Below, one piece after another: positions 1-5,833 of a stretch of 40,171 nucleotides of DNA; the first letter of the stretch is position 1, and each line of letters opens with the position of its first letter. Both the position numbers and the translations under genes were made by a program. The DNA comes from a virus. The notes under the pieces are model-generated. The model saw nothing but the letters and a program-made list of their open reading frames with translations, was not told the DNA's origin and did no database searches. The DNA lies in IMG/VR virus record IMGVR_UViG_3300043099_000255, positions 1 to 40,171 of that record; one strand, written 5' to 3'.

Positions 1-36
1 ATGCTGGCAACGTCCGCGCTGCGGGTGGCGGCTGCG
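1..36. repeat. Terminal overlap, left copy (circular assembly joint)
   Basis: Bases 1-29 are identical to 40139-40167. The left copy then carries an extra GGC before both continue with TGCG. The same protein frame passes through both copies. This is best read as the overlap left by assembling a circular or terminally redundant genome, with a 3-base length difference (one Ala codon) between copies. Confidence 0.8.
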
Positions 37-1340
37 GTGGTGGTGGGGATGTAGCTGGTGGGGAAGGCGCCGGCTTCTAGTTGGGCGCCCCAAATGAACA
101 ATCCTTTGGTAACATCACCAGCGTAACTCCTAGCAAAGCTATCATTATTAACAAAATTGCTTATTCGTGAAGAAGCGCCAGACGCACATGTGTTAGTCGC
201 GGAACACCTATACCAGCCATTTGCATAGGCTTGGATGCTAGCGGTCACGCCAGCATCAGAACCTTGAACCGAACCGCTGCCAGAAAGGTTAAAGCGGGCA
301 AATCTATCTGTAAAAATAGTACCCGGGTAACCAATCTCAAAGTTTCTACCACCAATGCTTTTGACAAAAACAGAGTACGTATAGACTGTGCTGGTAACAA
401 ACGTAAAAGACATACCATCTTGAACGTGCAAGCCAGTTGCTGCCGTTTCTAGGTATTGATCAGCCGTTGAAGCACCATCTGGAGCGGTCGTTTGGTTTTG
501 CGACAGGGTGATGTTTGTCGGTGTCAGCCATTGGCTAGTGTCCTCTGAATACGTCAGGCTGTTCGTCCTCTGCTCCTCCACCAATAACCCCAGGCTCTCG
601 GCGGTTGTAGGGTTGTGGTCAAACCTCGGCACATCCACAGCTGCCGTCTGCAGCGTTCCCGCGCTGTCGATGAAGGTCGCACTGCTGGCGCGGGTGAAGG
701 TGACCGGCGGGGTGCTGGTCACCTGGTTGTTGAGGGTCTTGGTCCTGGCAAACTCCAGGTCCAGGGTGGGCACAGCACCACCGGCATACGCCCACAGCAG
801 GTTCTCGCTGTCAGTGGTGGCGACGTCCACCTCAACGGCATTTAGCTTGATGGTATGAACAGTGCCGGACGCCGGAGTGTAAGCCCCACGTGTTTCCAGT
901 TCTGCGAACAGCGTCCGGCTGTACGGCAGCAAACGAATCACACGATTCACGTCTACGGTTGACGTAAAGATCATGCTGCCCAGGTCAACTGGCGTCGACA
1001 GGTTGATAAACCCAAGATACCGTCCAACTTCTGCAGACGTTAAGTCAAACGATGCGTTATCCAGAACGACTGCAGGTGGACTGTTGTAGAGGTGCAGCCG
1101 AAAAGCGTCCATGCCGCTAGGAGGAGCTGTATCTGAAATGAACAGCTCAACGGACTTGATTTCAATGACGCCACCCGCTGGACCAATGTTGGGAATGGTC
1201 AGCAAGGAACTGCCAGCATTGGCAGGAGTGGTTGCGTCTGCAGCACCAATGACATCGCCTGCCGTGTACGCAGTGGTGTTGCTAGGCCGTGTGATGACGA
1301 CGGTCGCGGCGTAGGAGGAGGAGCCAGTGAGGAGTGCCAT
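1..1340 (-). CDS. Tail/receptor-binding protein, N-terminal 446 codons (gene continues at 39724-40171)
   Basis: I translated the minus strand from ATG at 1340 to base 1 and found no stop: 446 codons plus two bases. The last residues (TRSADVAS) match the frame entering at 40171, so the complete protein is about 584 aa, split by linearisation of a circular genome. The N-terminal third is an unrecognised beta-rich region. From about residue 225 a motif typical of phage and prophage tail proteins appears (TRASSATFIDSAG, then VPRFDHNP, then LLVEEQRTN), leading into a jelly-roll, concanavalin/CBM-like region that ends with FIWGAQLEAGAFPTSYIP. This arrangement is common in tail fibres that bind carbohydrate. 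It lies downstream of the beta-rich gene ending at 1346. Bases 1-480 are clearly richer in A+T than their surroundings, consistent with an exchanged receptor-binding module. Function as an adhesin is inferred. Confidence 0.85.
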   Translation of the reverse strand, partial: MALLTGSSSYAATVVITRPSNTTAYTAGDVIGAADATTPANAGSSLLTIPNIGPAGGVIEIKSVELFISDTAPPSGMDAFRLHLYNSPPAVVLDNASFDLTSAEVGRYLGFINLSTPVDLGSMIFTSTVDVNRVIRLLPYSRTLFAELETRGAYTPASGTVHTIKLNAVEVDVATTDSENLLWAYAGGAVPTLDLEFARTKTLNNQVTSTPPVTFTRASSATFIDSAGTLQTAAVDVPRFDHNPTTAESLGLLVEEQRTNSLTYSEDTSQWLTPTNITLSQNQTTAPDGASTADQYLETAATGLHVQDGMSFTFVTSTVYTYSVFVKSIGGRNFEIGYPGTIFTDRFARFNLSGSGSVQGSDAGVTASIQAYANGWYRCSATNTCASGASSRISNFVNNDSFARSYAGDVTKGLFIWGAQLEAGAFPTSYIPTTTAAATRSADVAS

Positions 1341-1345
1341 GGTGA

Positions 1346-2272
1346 TCAGGCGAAAGCAAAGAACCCGGAGACGTCATTGGCCGCCAGGCCGGTGGCCGTG
1401 TTGTCGGTCAACCCCTTGGCCGAGGTGACACTAAAGGTAATCGCCGTGGCAAAACCGATGCCACCTGTCATGGTGAACTCAGCAACACCACCAGCGGGAA
1501 TGTCAATCTCAAACGACGCAGAGGTTGTGCCAAGGGTCGGAGTTGCGACGTTGAATATCTTGACGCTCCGCAATGCCGCTGCGCTGTTCTGCAAGCGGAA
1601 TGCCAGCAAACGACCGGCAGAGCCTTTGATGGTGCCAGCTGCTGGGGTAGCAGGGCTCATGCAGCTAACAAACGACGCAGCGCCCGTTGTGCTGGCTCGG
1701 TACTGAACGCCGACGTCACCAATGGCGTTGGTGCCAGCGGCAATGGATCCCGTGCCGATGTTGGCGGTAACCGTGCCAGAGACCGGCTGGGTTGCCAGCC
1801 AGAACTGACGGCTGTCGTTGAACTGGTGGATGCTCAGCGTGGTGGTGCCAGCCGTGGTGGCGGTGCTCAGCCGCAGCCGCAGGTAACGGGCCTGCACCGG
1901 CACCACCCAGAGGCCAGCAGCGTTGAACGTGGTGGCCGTGGCGCCCGCCTGGGTGAGGATCGTGGCTGCCACCCATGTGCTGTTGTCGTTGCTCCACTCC
2001 GGCGTCACCACGCCCGTGGTGCCTATTGAGCTGCATTGAATGCTGACGCTGCGGTACTGACTGCAATCAAGCGTGGCCAGCACCGTATTGATTGCAATGA
2101 CACCAGCGACGTTGTAGCTGGTGAGCAATGCCGCTGGTGAAATGGTTGGGACCGCAGCGGCTCGCAGCTGAGCATCAGTCAGCGGTCCAGATACTGCGAC
2201 AGCAGCACCGCCTACACCTCGGACCTCCATGGGTGCCAACTGTTCGTTGGTGCCAGCGGGGAAAGCGGGCAT
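1346..2272 (-). CDS. Beta-rich virion structural protein (putative tail or head fibre)
   Basis: 308 aa, with no signal peptide or membrane segment. Composition is dominated by Ala, Thr, Ser, Gly and Val in alternating beta-strand pattern. The N-terminus carries VSGPLTDAQLR, a phrase common in phage structural proteins. A central segment (YRSVSIQCSS followed by EWSNDNSTW and ARYLRLRLST) resembles a discoidin or carbohydrate-binding-type beta sandwich. The C-terminal half is another beta domain. It sits between the micro-ORF at 2275 and the split tail gene whose ATG is at 1340, 5 bases after this stop, inside an operon that also encodes terminase. A virion surface role is inferred from composition and position; the exact family is not recognised. 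Confidence 0.7.
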   Translation of the reverse strand: MPAFPAGTNEQLAPMEVRGVGGAAVAVSGPLTDAQLRAAAVPTISPAALLTSYNVAGVIAINTVLATLDCSQYRSVSIQCSSIGTTGVVTPEWSNDNSTWVAATILTQAGATATTFNAAGLWVVPVQARYLRLRLSTATTAGTTTLSIHQFNDSRQFWLATQPVSGTVTANIGTGSIAAGTNAIGDVGVQYRASTTGAASFVSCMSPATPAAGTIKGSAGRLLAFRLQNSAAALRSVKIFNVATPTLGTTSASFEIDIPAGGVAEFTMTGGIGFATAITFSVTSAKGLTDNTATGLAANDVSGFFAFA

Positions 2273-2274
2273 GG

Positions 2275-2391
2275 CTACGCAGCCCTCCTGGGCTTGATTG
2301 CTACCACCTTATCCAAATCTGGCAGCAACACCACCAGACCCTCAAAGCTGGTCCCTGTGCCGGCCAGGGTGGTGACGACGGGACTGGACAT
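2275..2391 (-). CDS. 38-aa micro-ORF copying the C-terminus of the terminase small subunit
   Basis: ATG at 2391, TAG at 2275-2277. The peptide (GTSFEGLVVLLPDLDKVV followed by a basic PRRAA end) closely parallels the last 32 residues of the protein encoded at 2820-3068 (GTSFGDLVASLPDMDKIV then PRRKAA). The similarity is also visible at the nucleotide level, so this looks like a partial tandem duplication flanking the gene at 2398-2811. It begins 6 bases after the stop of that gene and ends 2 bases before the next start, which fits an expressed cistron. No strong ribosome-binding site is visible. It could be a decaying fragment or a stand-alone peptide that mimics the terminase tail. Confidence 0.55.
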   Translation of the reverse strand: MSSPVVTTLAGTGTSFEGLVVLLPDLDKVVAIKPRRAA

Positions 2392-2397
2392 GGCGGT

Positions 2398-2811
2398 TTA
2401 ACCGGCAGTGGTGTCAATGACCACAAAGTTCAGGGTCACGGCTTCGCTCAACGACCCGGCGCTGGTGTTGACCACGCGGAAAATGGCCGTGCCGGCACCA
2501 ACGTCAACGCAGTGGGCTTGGTACGAGCCAGCGGTGCCACCCGTGCCTTGGTTGACGTTGACGACGTCGGTGCCGCTGATGGCGCTGTTGGTCATCGTGA
2601 ACTGGACGGCAGCACTGGCGGCCAGGGCAGCGTTGTGCATGGTGACGACGCCAGCCTTGGCGTTGACGACGACGGTCGTGGACTTGCTAGTGCCCTGGGT
2701 CACGGTGCCGAACCCAGCGGGGCCAATGCCGATGGCAGGGGCGTTAGCGATGGCGTTGTTGGTCGGGGTCGAAATGTAGAACCCGGATGGGATGTCAGCA
2801 GGATCAGGCAT
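2398..2811 (-). CDS. Small beta-sandwich virion protein (possible capsid decoration)
   Basis: 137 aa, rich in Ala, Thr, Val and Gly with alternating hydrophobic pattern. The core motif runs VTQGTSKSTTVVVNAKAGVV, then an ALAASAAVQFTM segment, then GSLSEAVTLNFVVID at the C-terminus. This layout recurs in small structural proteins of many tailed phages. It is an immunoglobulin-like beta sandwich by appearance, not by search. It follows the terminase small subunit by 8 bases. High-copy decoration of head or tail is an inference; the protein could also be a tail-fibre accessory. Confidence 0.65.
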   Translation of the reverse strand: MPDPADIPSGFYISTPTNNAIANAPAIGIGPAGFGTVTQGTSKSTTVVVNAKAGVVTMHNAALAASAAVQFTMTNSAISGTDVVNVNQGTGGTAGSYQAHCVDVGAGTAIFRVVNTSAGSLSEAVTLNFVVIDTTAG

Positions 2812-2819
2812 GGGAGGTT

Positions 2820-3068
2820 CTAGGCGGCCTTGCGCCGGGGCATCTGCACAATCTTATCCATATCCGGCAAGGAGGCCACCAGGTCCCCAAAGCTGGTGCC
2901 GACCACCGGCTGAGCTGAGATGCCGTTGTCCTTGAGGAACTGACGCAAGATGTTCAGCTCAGCGGTGCTGATGGACCCATCGTCGAGCCTGGACCGCAGG
3001 TGGAGCGCCAGGTCGGTGTGGAGGTTCGACAGGACCCGTGAGGCCTCGGATTCGTTAGGGCGACCCAT
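2820..3068 (-). CDS. Terminase small subunit (gp18-like DNA maturase A)
   Basis: 82 aa, about the length of T7 gp18. An N-terminal helical segment (SEASRVLSNLHTDLALHLRS) is followed by the phrase TAELNILRQFLKDNGI, which is characteristic of small terminase subunits in T7-like phages (cf. 'aaRQFLKdN'). The protein ends with a short Asp-rich stretch and basic tail (LPDMDKIVQMPRRKAA). It is the first gene of the leftward operon, directly downstream of the control region. In T7 it lies just before gp19; here several virion genes separate it from the large subunit at 37707. The role would be recognition of concatemer DNA for packaging. Identification rests on motif and length only. Confidence 0.7.
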   Translation of the reverse strand: MGRPNESEASRVLSNLHTDLALHLRSRLDDGSISTAELNILRQFLKDNGISAQPVVGTSFGDLVASLPDMDKIVQMPRRKAA

Positions 3069-3157
3069 GGGGGCACAGGGGGGCTAATGGGCCAATGGTA
3101 GGACCCAGGACCAGTAGTACATATGTGTGCGTGAGTGAAGAAGGGGAAAAATCCCCC

Positions 3158-3177
3158 CCCTATAGTTACTATAGTTA
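3158..3177 (-). promoter_or_regulatory. T7-type phage RNA polymerase promoter candidate
   Basis: Reading leftward, the 20-mer ends ACTATAGGG and matches the T7 class III promoter consensus (-17 to +3) at 14 of 20 positions, including the complete CTATAGGG initiation block. Transcription from the first G would begin with a run of eight G residues (3153-3160) and enter the terminase/virion operon at 3068. The phage encodes its own RNA polymerase. Specificity of that enzyme is unknown, so this remains a candidate. Confidence 0.45.
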
Positions 3178-3186
3178 AATATAGAT

Positions 3187-3204
3187 ACTATGGTTGACCA
3201 TAGT
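3187..3204. promoter_or_regulatory. 18-bp perfect dyad, operator or origin element
   Basis: ACTATGGT and its exact inverse ACCATAGT flank a 2-base TG centre. The core ATGGTTGACC (3190-3199) occurs again exactly at 3275-3284, with one mismatch at 3255-3264, and inverted as CAACCATAG at 3336-3344. Repetition of one motif in a short A+T-rich tract suggests binding sites for a phage or host protein. Confidence 0.5.
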
Positions 3205-3209
3205 GTATA

Positions 3210-3226
3210 GCTTCCCGAAGGGAAGC
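3210..3226. other. Hairpin, 7-bp stem with GAA loop
   Basis: GCTTCCC (3210-3216) pairs perfectly with GGGAAGC (3220-3226). No T-run follows on either strand, so a terminator is not supported. It may be a structural element of the origin or an RNA-processing site. Confidence 0.4.
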
Positions 3227-3440
3227 GGTTAGGAGGTAAGGTAATACCAAATACATGGTTAACCTAGGAGTAATATGGTTGACCAGGATCTTCTTTCATT
3301 GGTACTGATGATGAAAATACATAGTGAACTATGAACAACCATAGACACCTATATCCACCCCTATTGAATTATGGCGGACGTCGTTTCACCGGGGTCCAGA
3401 CCAGAGGGAAAAGTGGGGAACGGGGGTGACTTTTTGGTGG

Positions 3441-3497
3441 AAAAATGTGAGGGGCTTTTGTTGGGTAGATTTTTGACCCAAAAATGTGAAGGGCTTA
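3441..3497 (+). repeat. Tandem direct repeat AAAAATGTGARGGGCTT, 40-bp period
   Basis: AAAAATGTGAGGGGCTT at 3441-3457 and AAAAATGTGAAGGGCTT at 3481-3497 match at 16 of 17 positions and are spaced exactly 40 bp apart. Each is preceded by a T-tract that can pair with the A-tract (TTTTTGGTGGAAAAA; TTTTTGACCCAAAAA). The second copy is followed by CGCTATAGGCG (3499-3509), partly similar to the CTATAGG core of the leftward promoter candidate. They could be rightward phage promoters or origin iterons. Confidence 0.45.
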
Positions 3498-3511
3498 CGC
3501 TATAGGCGTCA

Positions 3512-3547
3512 GCGGGGCACACCCCCCCTCCGGGGTTGGCCCCGCTT
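3512..3547. other. Strong G+C-rich hairpin
   Basis: AGCGGGGC (3512-3519) pairs perfectly with GCCCCGCT (3540-3547), and an inner ACCCC/GGGGT pairing (3522-3526 with 3533-3537) can extend the structure. There is no T-run downstream, so it is not a typical rho-independent terminator. It may be an RNA-processing or origin structure. Confidence 0.4.
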
Positions 3548-3696
3548 GTCCAAAATGGACCTGGGGGCTGTCCAGAGGCGGGCAAAGCCCAGTGATACCA
3601 AGGGGTCTGGGCCATTGCGTACCTGTCAGACAGGCAGGTGCGCAGGCTGGACAGGAGGATTTGGCCAGGGTCGGCAGGGGTGACCAGGGGGTCCGG

Positions 3697-3711
3697 TGAG
3701 AATGATTCTCA
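3697..3711. promoter_or_regulatory. Fur-box-like palindrome
   Basis: TGAGAATGATTCTCA is a perfect 7-1-7 inverted repeat. Extended to 19 bases from the second base (3698-3716), it matches the classical Fur consensus at 14 positions by eye. It lies about 40 bp upstream of the candidate -35 box of the early operon. Host Fur-family binding is inferred from sequence form only. Confidence 0.4.
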
Positions 3712-3752
3712 TTCCCGACCCTGGTCCCCAGATCACACCTCGCCCCCCAAAC

Positions 3753-3780
3753 TTCACCCGGCTTGACCTGTGCTTATACT
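3753..3780 (+). promoter_or_regulatory. Candidate host sigma-70 promoter of the early operon
   Basis: TTCACC (3753-3758, 4 of 6 to consensus) and TATACT (3775-3780, 5 of 6) are separated by 16 bases and lie about 58 bp before the first early gene. T7-like phages use host RNA polymerase for their earliest genes, so a sigma-70 site is expected here. This is the best-looking -10 box in the region. Confidence 0.4.
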
Positions 3781-3838
3781 CAAGGGGCAACCGGGCCGAA
3801 GGTCCAAGGTTGCAATACAACCAACCGCAGTAAATCAA

Positions 3839-4024
3839 GTGACAACGTCCTTCCTGGCCTTGTGCCTCGCAGCTCTGCTGCTGCCCGTCCTGGTGATCCT
3901 TTGGGCCACCGAGTCGACCGAGCAACGAGCACGACGCCTGAGCCGCTCCGGCTGGTCACAGCGCCGCATTGCCGAGCACCTGGGTGTCACCCGGTACCGG
4001 GTACGTCTGGCCTTGGCGGCTTGA
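3839..4024 (+). CDS. Small membrane-anchored helix-turn-helix protein
   Basis: 61 aa from GTG at 3839. Longer starts exist upstream, but this one shares its leader (CCGCAGTAAATCAAGTG) with the GTG-started gene at 4396 (CCGCAGGAAATCACCGTG), so I prefer it. Residues 4-22 form one transmembrane helix (FLALCLAALLLPVLVILWA). The rest is a basic helix-turn-helix (SGWSQRRIAEHLGVTRYRVR). A compact membrane-tethered DNA-binding protein of this type is also seen in picocyanobacteria; the match is from memory, not a search. As the first early gene it could act on host transcription or membrane. Function is unknown. Confidence 0.6.
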   Translation: MTTSFLALCLAALLLPVLVILWATESTEQRARRLSRSGWSQRRIAEHLGVTRYRVRLALAA

Positions 4025-4065
4025 GCCCATCCATCCCATCCCATCCCATCCGCAGACCTGAAGCC

Positions 4066-4329
4066 ATGACAACGACAACAGCAACACCAGCCGAACGCCT
4101 GCTCGAAACCCTCTGCATCGAGCCTGACCACGCAGCGGCCGAACTGACCGACAGCAAAACCGCTATGCTGAGTTGGGCCGGCCGTGATGGCCGGTACACC
4201 CTCGACGACCTGGAGGCCATCCTGAAAGGCCACGGCGAGACTCTCCGGGCCTGGGTCGACGACTGCGACGCGCACGGCTTTGACGCCGTTTACGACGCCG
4301 AGGCCCTGCTGACCTGGCTGGGGTACTGA
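4066..4329 (+). CDS. Early protein of unknown function (87 aa)
   Basis: Acidic 87-aa protein starting MTTTTATPAERL. It is predicted all-helical, with a C-terminal stretch DDCDAHGFDAVYDAEALLTW. No known motif or membrane segment. I chose ATG 4066 because it follows the preceding gene by 41 bases and shares the Thr-rich start of several neighbours. The intervening spacer contains the simple repeat CCATCCCATCCCATCCCATC (4027-4050 region). Likely a host-takeover or accessory protein by position only. Confidence 0.6.
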   Translation: MTTTTATPAERLLETLCIEPDHAAAELTDSKTAMLSWAGRDGRYTLDDLEAILKGHGETLRAWVDDCDAHGFDAVYDAEALLTWLGY

Positions 4330-4395
4330 GCCCCGGCAACACCGGGCCCACACCGGGCCCCTATTTCATCAACAACAACACCGCAGGAAATCACC

Positions 4396-4872
4396 GTGAC
4401 AACAACGACAGCACCGACGACAGAACTCAGTTCATCCGAGACCAACGCCAAGGCCTGGGCCGAGAGCATCGCCGCAGCCCATGAGGCCTGGCAGTTCTGC
4501 ATCGAGGAAGGCGAAGGCAAGCACCTCTCAACCGAAGCCAAGGCAGTTCTGAGGGAGCACGGCTACGACGGCACCAATCACGACGTGGTGGCCCAATGGA
4601 TCGAAGACGCCATGCGGGAAGCTGCGCTGACAATTGAGATCCGGGAGGGTTGGCGATGCCCGGATGAGTCGGCATCCATGGAGCCAACTGAGTTTCAGGT
4701 GCTCATCACCACAGGTGGGCCAGCCCTTCGCCTAATCGGTGAGCTGTGCAACGGCGAGCCTGAACGCTGCTGGTTTGAACACCAGGACTGGGGCACCCCT
4801 TGGACCCGGTGGTTCGATCAGTACGGCGACGCCCGGTTTTGGTTCGCTGGCCTCTTCTACTGGAAGGCCTGA
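4396..4872 (+). CDS. Early conserved cyanobacterial/cyanophage-type protein of unknown function
   Basis: 158 aa from GTG at 4396 with AGGAAA eight bases upstream. The C-terminal half carries the phrase FQVLITTGGPALRLIGEL, then FEHQDWGTPWTRW and FAGLFYWKA. I associate this pattern with small hypothetical proteins of picocyanobacteria and their phages ('vLiTtGGPAlRi.GEL ... yQDWGTPW'). The N-terminal third contains a helical segment around KAVLREHGYDG. No catalytic motif is visible. It sits in the early cluster, and its stop is 4 bases before the next start. Confidence 0.65.
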   Translation: MTTTTAPTTELSSSETNAKAWAESIAAAHEAWQFCIEEGEGKHLSTEAKAVLREHGYDGTNHDVVAQWIEDAMREAALTIEIREGWRCPDESASMEPTEFQVLITTGGPALRLIGELCNGEPERCWFEHQDWGTPWTRWFDQYGDARFWFAGLFYWKA

Positions 4873-4876
4873 ACCC

Positions 4877-5020
4877 ATGCGACACCCACTCGCCACGGTC
4901 CTGGCCATCGTTTCCATGACCTCGGCGCTCTGGTTCTTGACCTTGGCCCAGCTGCCGCGGCCCACGGTCTACACCTCGATCCCCGATCACTCAACCCGCA
5001 TCCATTTTCCCGGACCATGA
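4877..5020 (+). CDS. Small single-pass membrane protein (47 aa)
   Basis: ATG at 4877. Residues 5-24 form a hydrophobic helix (LATVLAIVSMTSALWFLTLA) with a basic N-terminal MRHP and a polar, His- and Pro-containing tail. The stop overlaps the next ATG (ATGA at 5017-5020). Its length, topology and position suggest an inner-membrane peptide made early, perhaps affecting host membrane or signalling. No family recognised. Confidence 0.55.
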   Translation: MRHPLATVLAIVSMTSALWFLTLAQLPRPTVYTSIPDHSTRIHFPGP

Positions 5021-5310
5021 ACAACACCACAGCCACAACCACAGCCCTGCCCATCCACACTGTCGCCGCCCGCTGGGGTGTGCGGCCCGGTTACTTCGAT
5101 TGCGGAGGCAAGCGATACGAAACCAAGGGATCCGCGCCTGATTGGCTGATCGAGACGGTCAAACCCGGCCCGGTTGCTGGTTACCCGTTCTTCGTGACAG
5201 GTCGGCATCGTGACCCGGTGCCCGGAGCCCTTACCCGCATTGCTTGGTCGGTAAAAGATCTGGATGACGCCCGCTACGACCTGACCCAGGCCGTATGGGT
5301 GGAGGCCTGA
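5017..5310 (+). CDS. Early protein of unknown function (97 aa)
   Basis: Begins with an Asn/Thr-rich leader (MNNTTATTTALP), followed by a compact domain containing WGVRPGYFDCGGKRYETKGS and ending RYDLTQAVWVEA. No membrane segment and only one Cys. Translation is coupled to the preceding membrane peptide by an ATGA overlap. The gene is followed by the conserved intercistronic hairpin at 5314-5355. Unknown function. Confidence 0.6.
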   Translation: MNNTTATTTALPIHTVAARWGVRPGYFDCGGKRYETKGSAPDWLIETVKPGPVAGYPFFVTGRHRDPVPGALTRIAWSVKDLDDARYDLTQAVWVEA

Positions 5311-5313
5311 CGA

Positions 5314-5355
5314 CAGCACGGAGGGGAGCGCTGCTCCCTTCTCTGCTGCCCTCAC
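5314..5355 (+). repeat. Intercistronic hairpin element, copy 1
   Basis: CAGCACGGAGGGG leads into a 9-bp stem (5321-5329 with 5333-5341, loop GCT), followed by TCTGCTGCCCTCAC. Copy 2 at 5755-5795 has the same flanks but different stem and loop bases, so pairing is conserved while sequence changes. Partial terminator, attenuator or RNase-processing site are possible roles. Confidence 0.6.
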
Positions 5356-5386
5356 AGCAGCAACACACCCAACGCAGCCACGCACC

Positions 5387-5563
5387 ATGAACAGCACAGC
5401 ACCAGTTGCCCTGGTTTGGTGGAGCATGACCCACACCGCCTGGGCCTGCCAGATCGGCAACAACAGAACCCTGCACTACAACGAGCGAGACGCAATCGCC
5501 CACGGTGAACGCCTGGCAGCAGCTGTACGGCTCGGTTCCTGCATCCAGGGGGAGTGGATCTAA
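5387..5563 (+). CDS. Early protein of unknown function (58 aa)
   Basis: ATG at 5387, starting MNSTAPVALVWWSMTHTAW and ending GSCIQGEWI. The sequence has a beta-hairpin-like, aromatic N-terminal half and an amphipathic helix (NERDAIAHGERLAAAV). The stop TAA overlaps the next ATG (TAATG at 5561-5565). An A/C-rich leader (AACACACCCAACGCAGCCACGCACC) precedes it in place of a clear Shine-Dalgarno. Unknown function. Confidence 0.5.
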   Translation: MNSTAPVALVWWSMTHTAWACQIGNNRTLHYNERDAIAHGERLAAAVRLGSCIQGEWI

Positions 5564-5751
5564 TGGCACCCACCACCACCCGCCCCAGCTGCCCGTATCC
5601 CTGCGCTGGCAGCTACTGCCCACACGTTCGCAGCGACGCCGAGTGCATCGCATGTGAGGCACGGCCAGCCCTTGACGCTCACTACAGGGAACTAAAGGCC
5701 TGGCATCGAGCCAACCCGGTCATTGGCCACGACGGTCACCCGGTCACCTGA
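5563..5751 (+). CDS. Small Cys-rich protein, possible zinc-binding (62 aa)
   Basis: Five cysteines within the first half (C10, C14, C19, C28, C31) with an adjacent His resemble a small treble-clef or zinc-ribbon site, with C28-x2-C31 as one knuckle. The second half is helical (LDAHYRELKAWHRANP). ATG 5563 is coupled to the preceding stop. Such zinc proteins among early phage genes often bind host enzymes or nucleic acid, but no family is recognised. The zinc role is inferred from Cys spacing alone. Confidence 0.55.
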   Translation: MAPTTTRPSCPYPCAGSYCPHVRSDAECIACEARPALDAHYRELKAWHRANPVIGHDGHPVT

Positions 5752-5754
5752 AGC

Positions 5755-5795
5755 CAGCACGGAGGGGGCCAGCGCCCCTTCTTTGCTGCCCTCAC
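5755..5795 (+). repeat. Intercistronic hairpin element, copy 2
   Basis: CAGCACGGAGGGG leads into an 8-bp stem (5762-5769 with 5774-5781, loop CAGC), then TTTGCTGCCCTCAC. It is paired with copy 1 at 5314-5355: flanking sequence is nearly identical, while the stem differs by compensating changes. Confidence 0.6.
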
Positions 5796-5833
5796 CGGCG
5801 CAGCACCACAACACCCACACTCGAGGCACCCTT

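Larger units (their letters stand above)
3069..3838. promoter_or_regulatory. Divergent non-coding control region
   Basis: About 770 bp lie between the leftward terminase/virion operon and the rightward early operon. The only ORFs here are short and contain homopolymer- or repeat-derived sequence, so I regard it as non-coding. The left half (3120-3370) is markedly A+T-rich with ATGGTTGACC motifs, dyads and a T7-promoter-like site. The right half (3400-3840) is G+C-rich with tandem A-tract repeats, strong hairpins, a Fur-box-like palindrome and a candidate sigma-70 promoter. Dense repeats and divergent transcription make it the best candidate for the replication origin and possibly for the physical genome end. 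That assignment is inference. Confidence 0.7.

Noticed and set aside
3142-3160. GGGG-AAAAAT-CCCC hairpin as a terminator
   Set aside because: Short stem with no T-run on either strand; the C-run is better explained as the initial transcribed region of the leftward promoter candidate.
3361-3925. Short frames on both strands in the control region
   Set aside because: Their translations are built from repeats, hairpins and C-runs, overlap each other and have no ribosome-binding sites.
4330-4395. CCGGGCCC repeats after the 87-aa gene as a terminator
   Set aside because: The GGGCCC units can pair, but no T-run follows and several alternative pairings exist, so no specific element can be supported.
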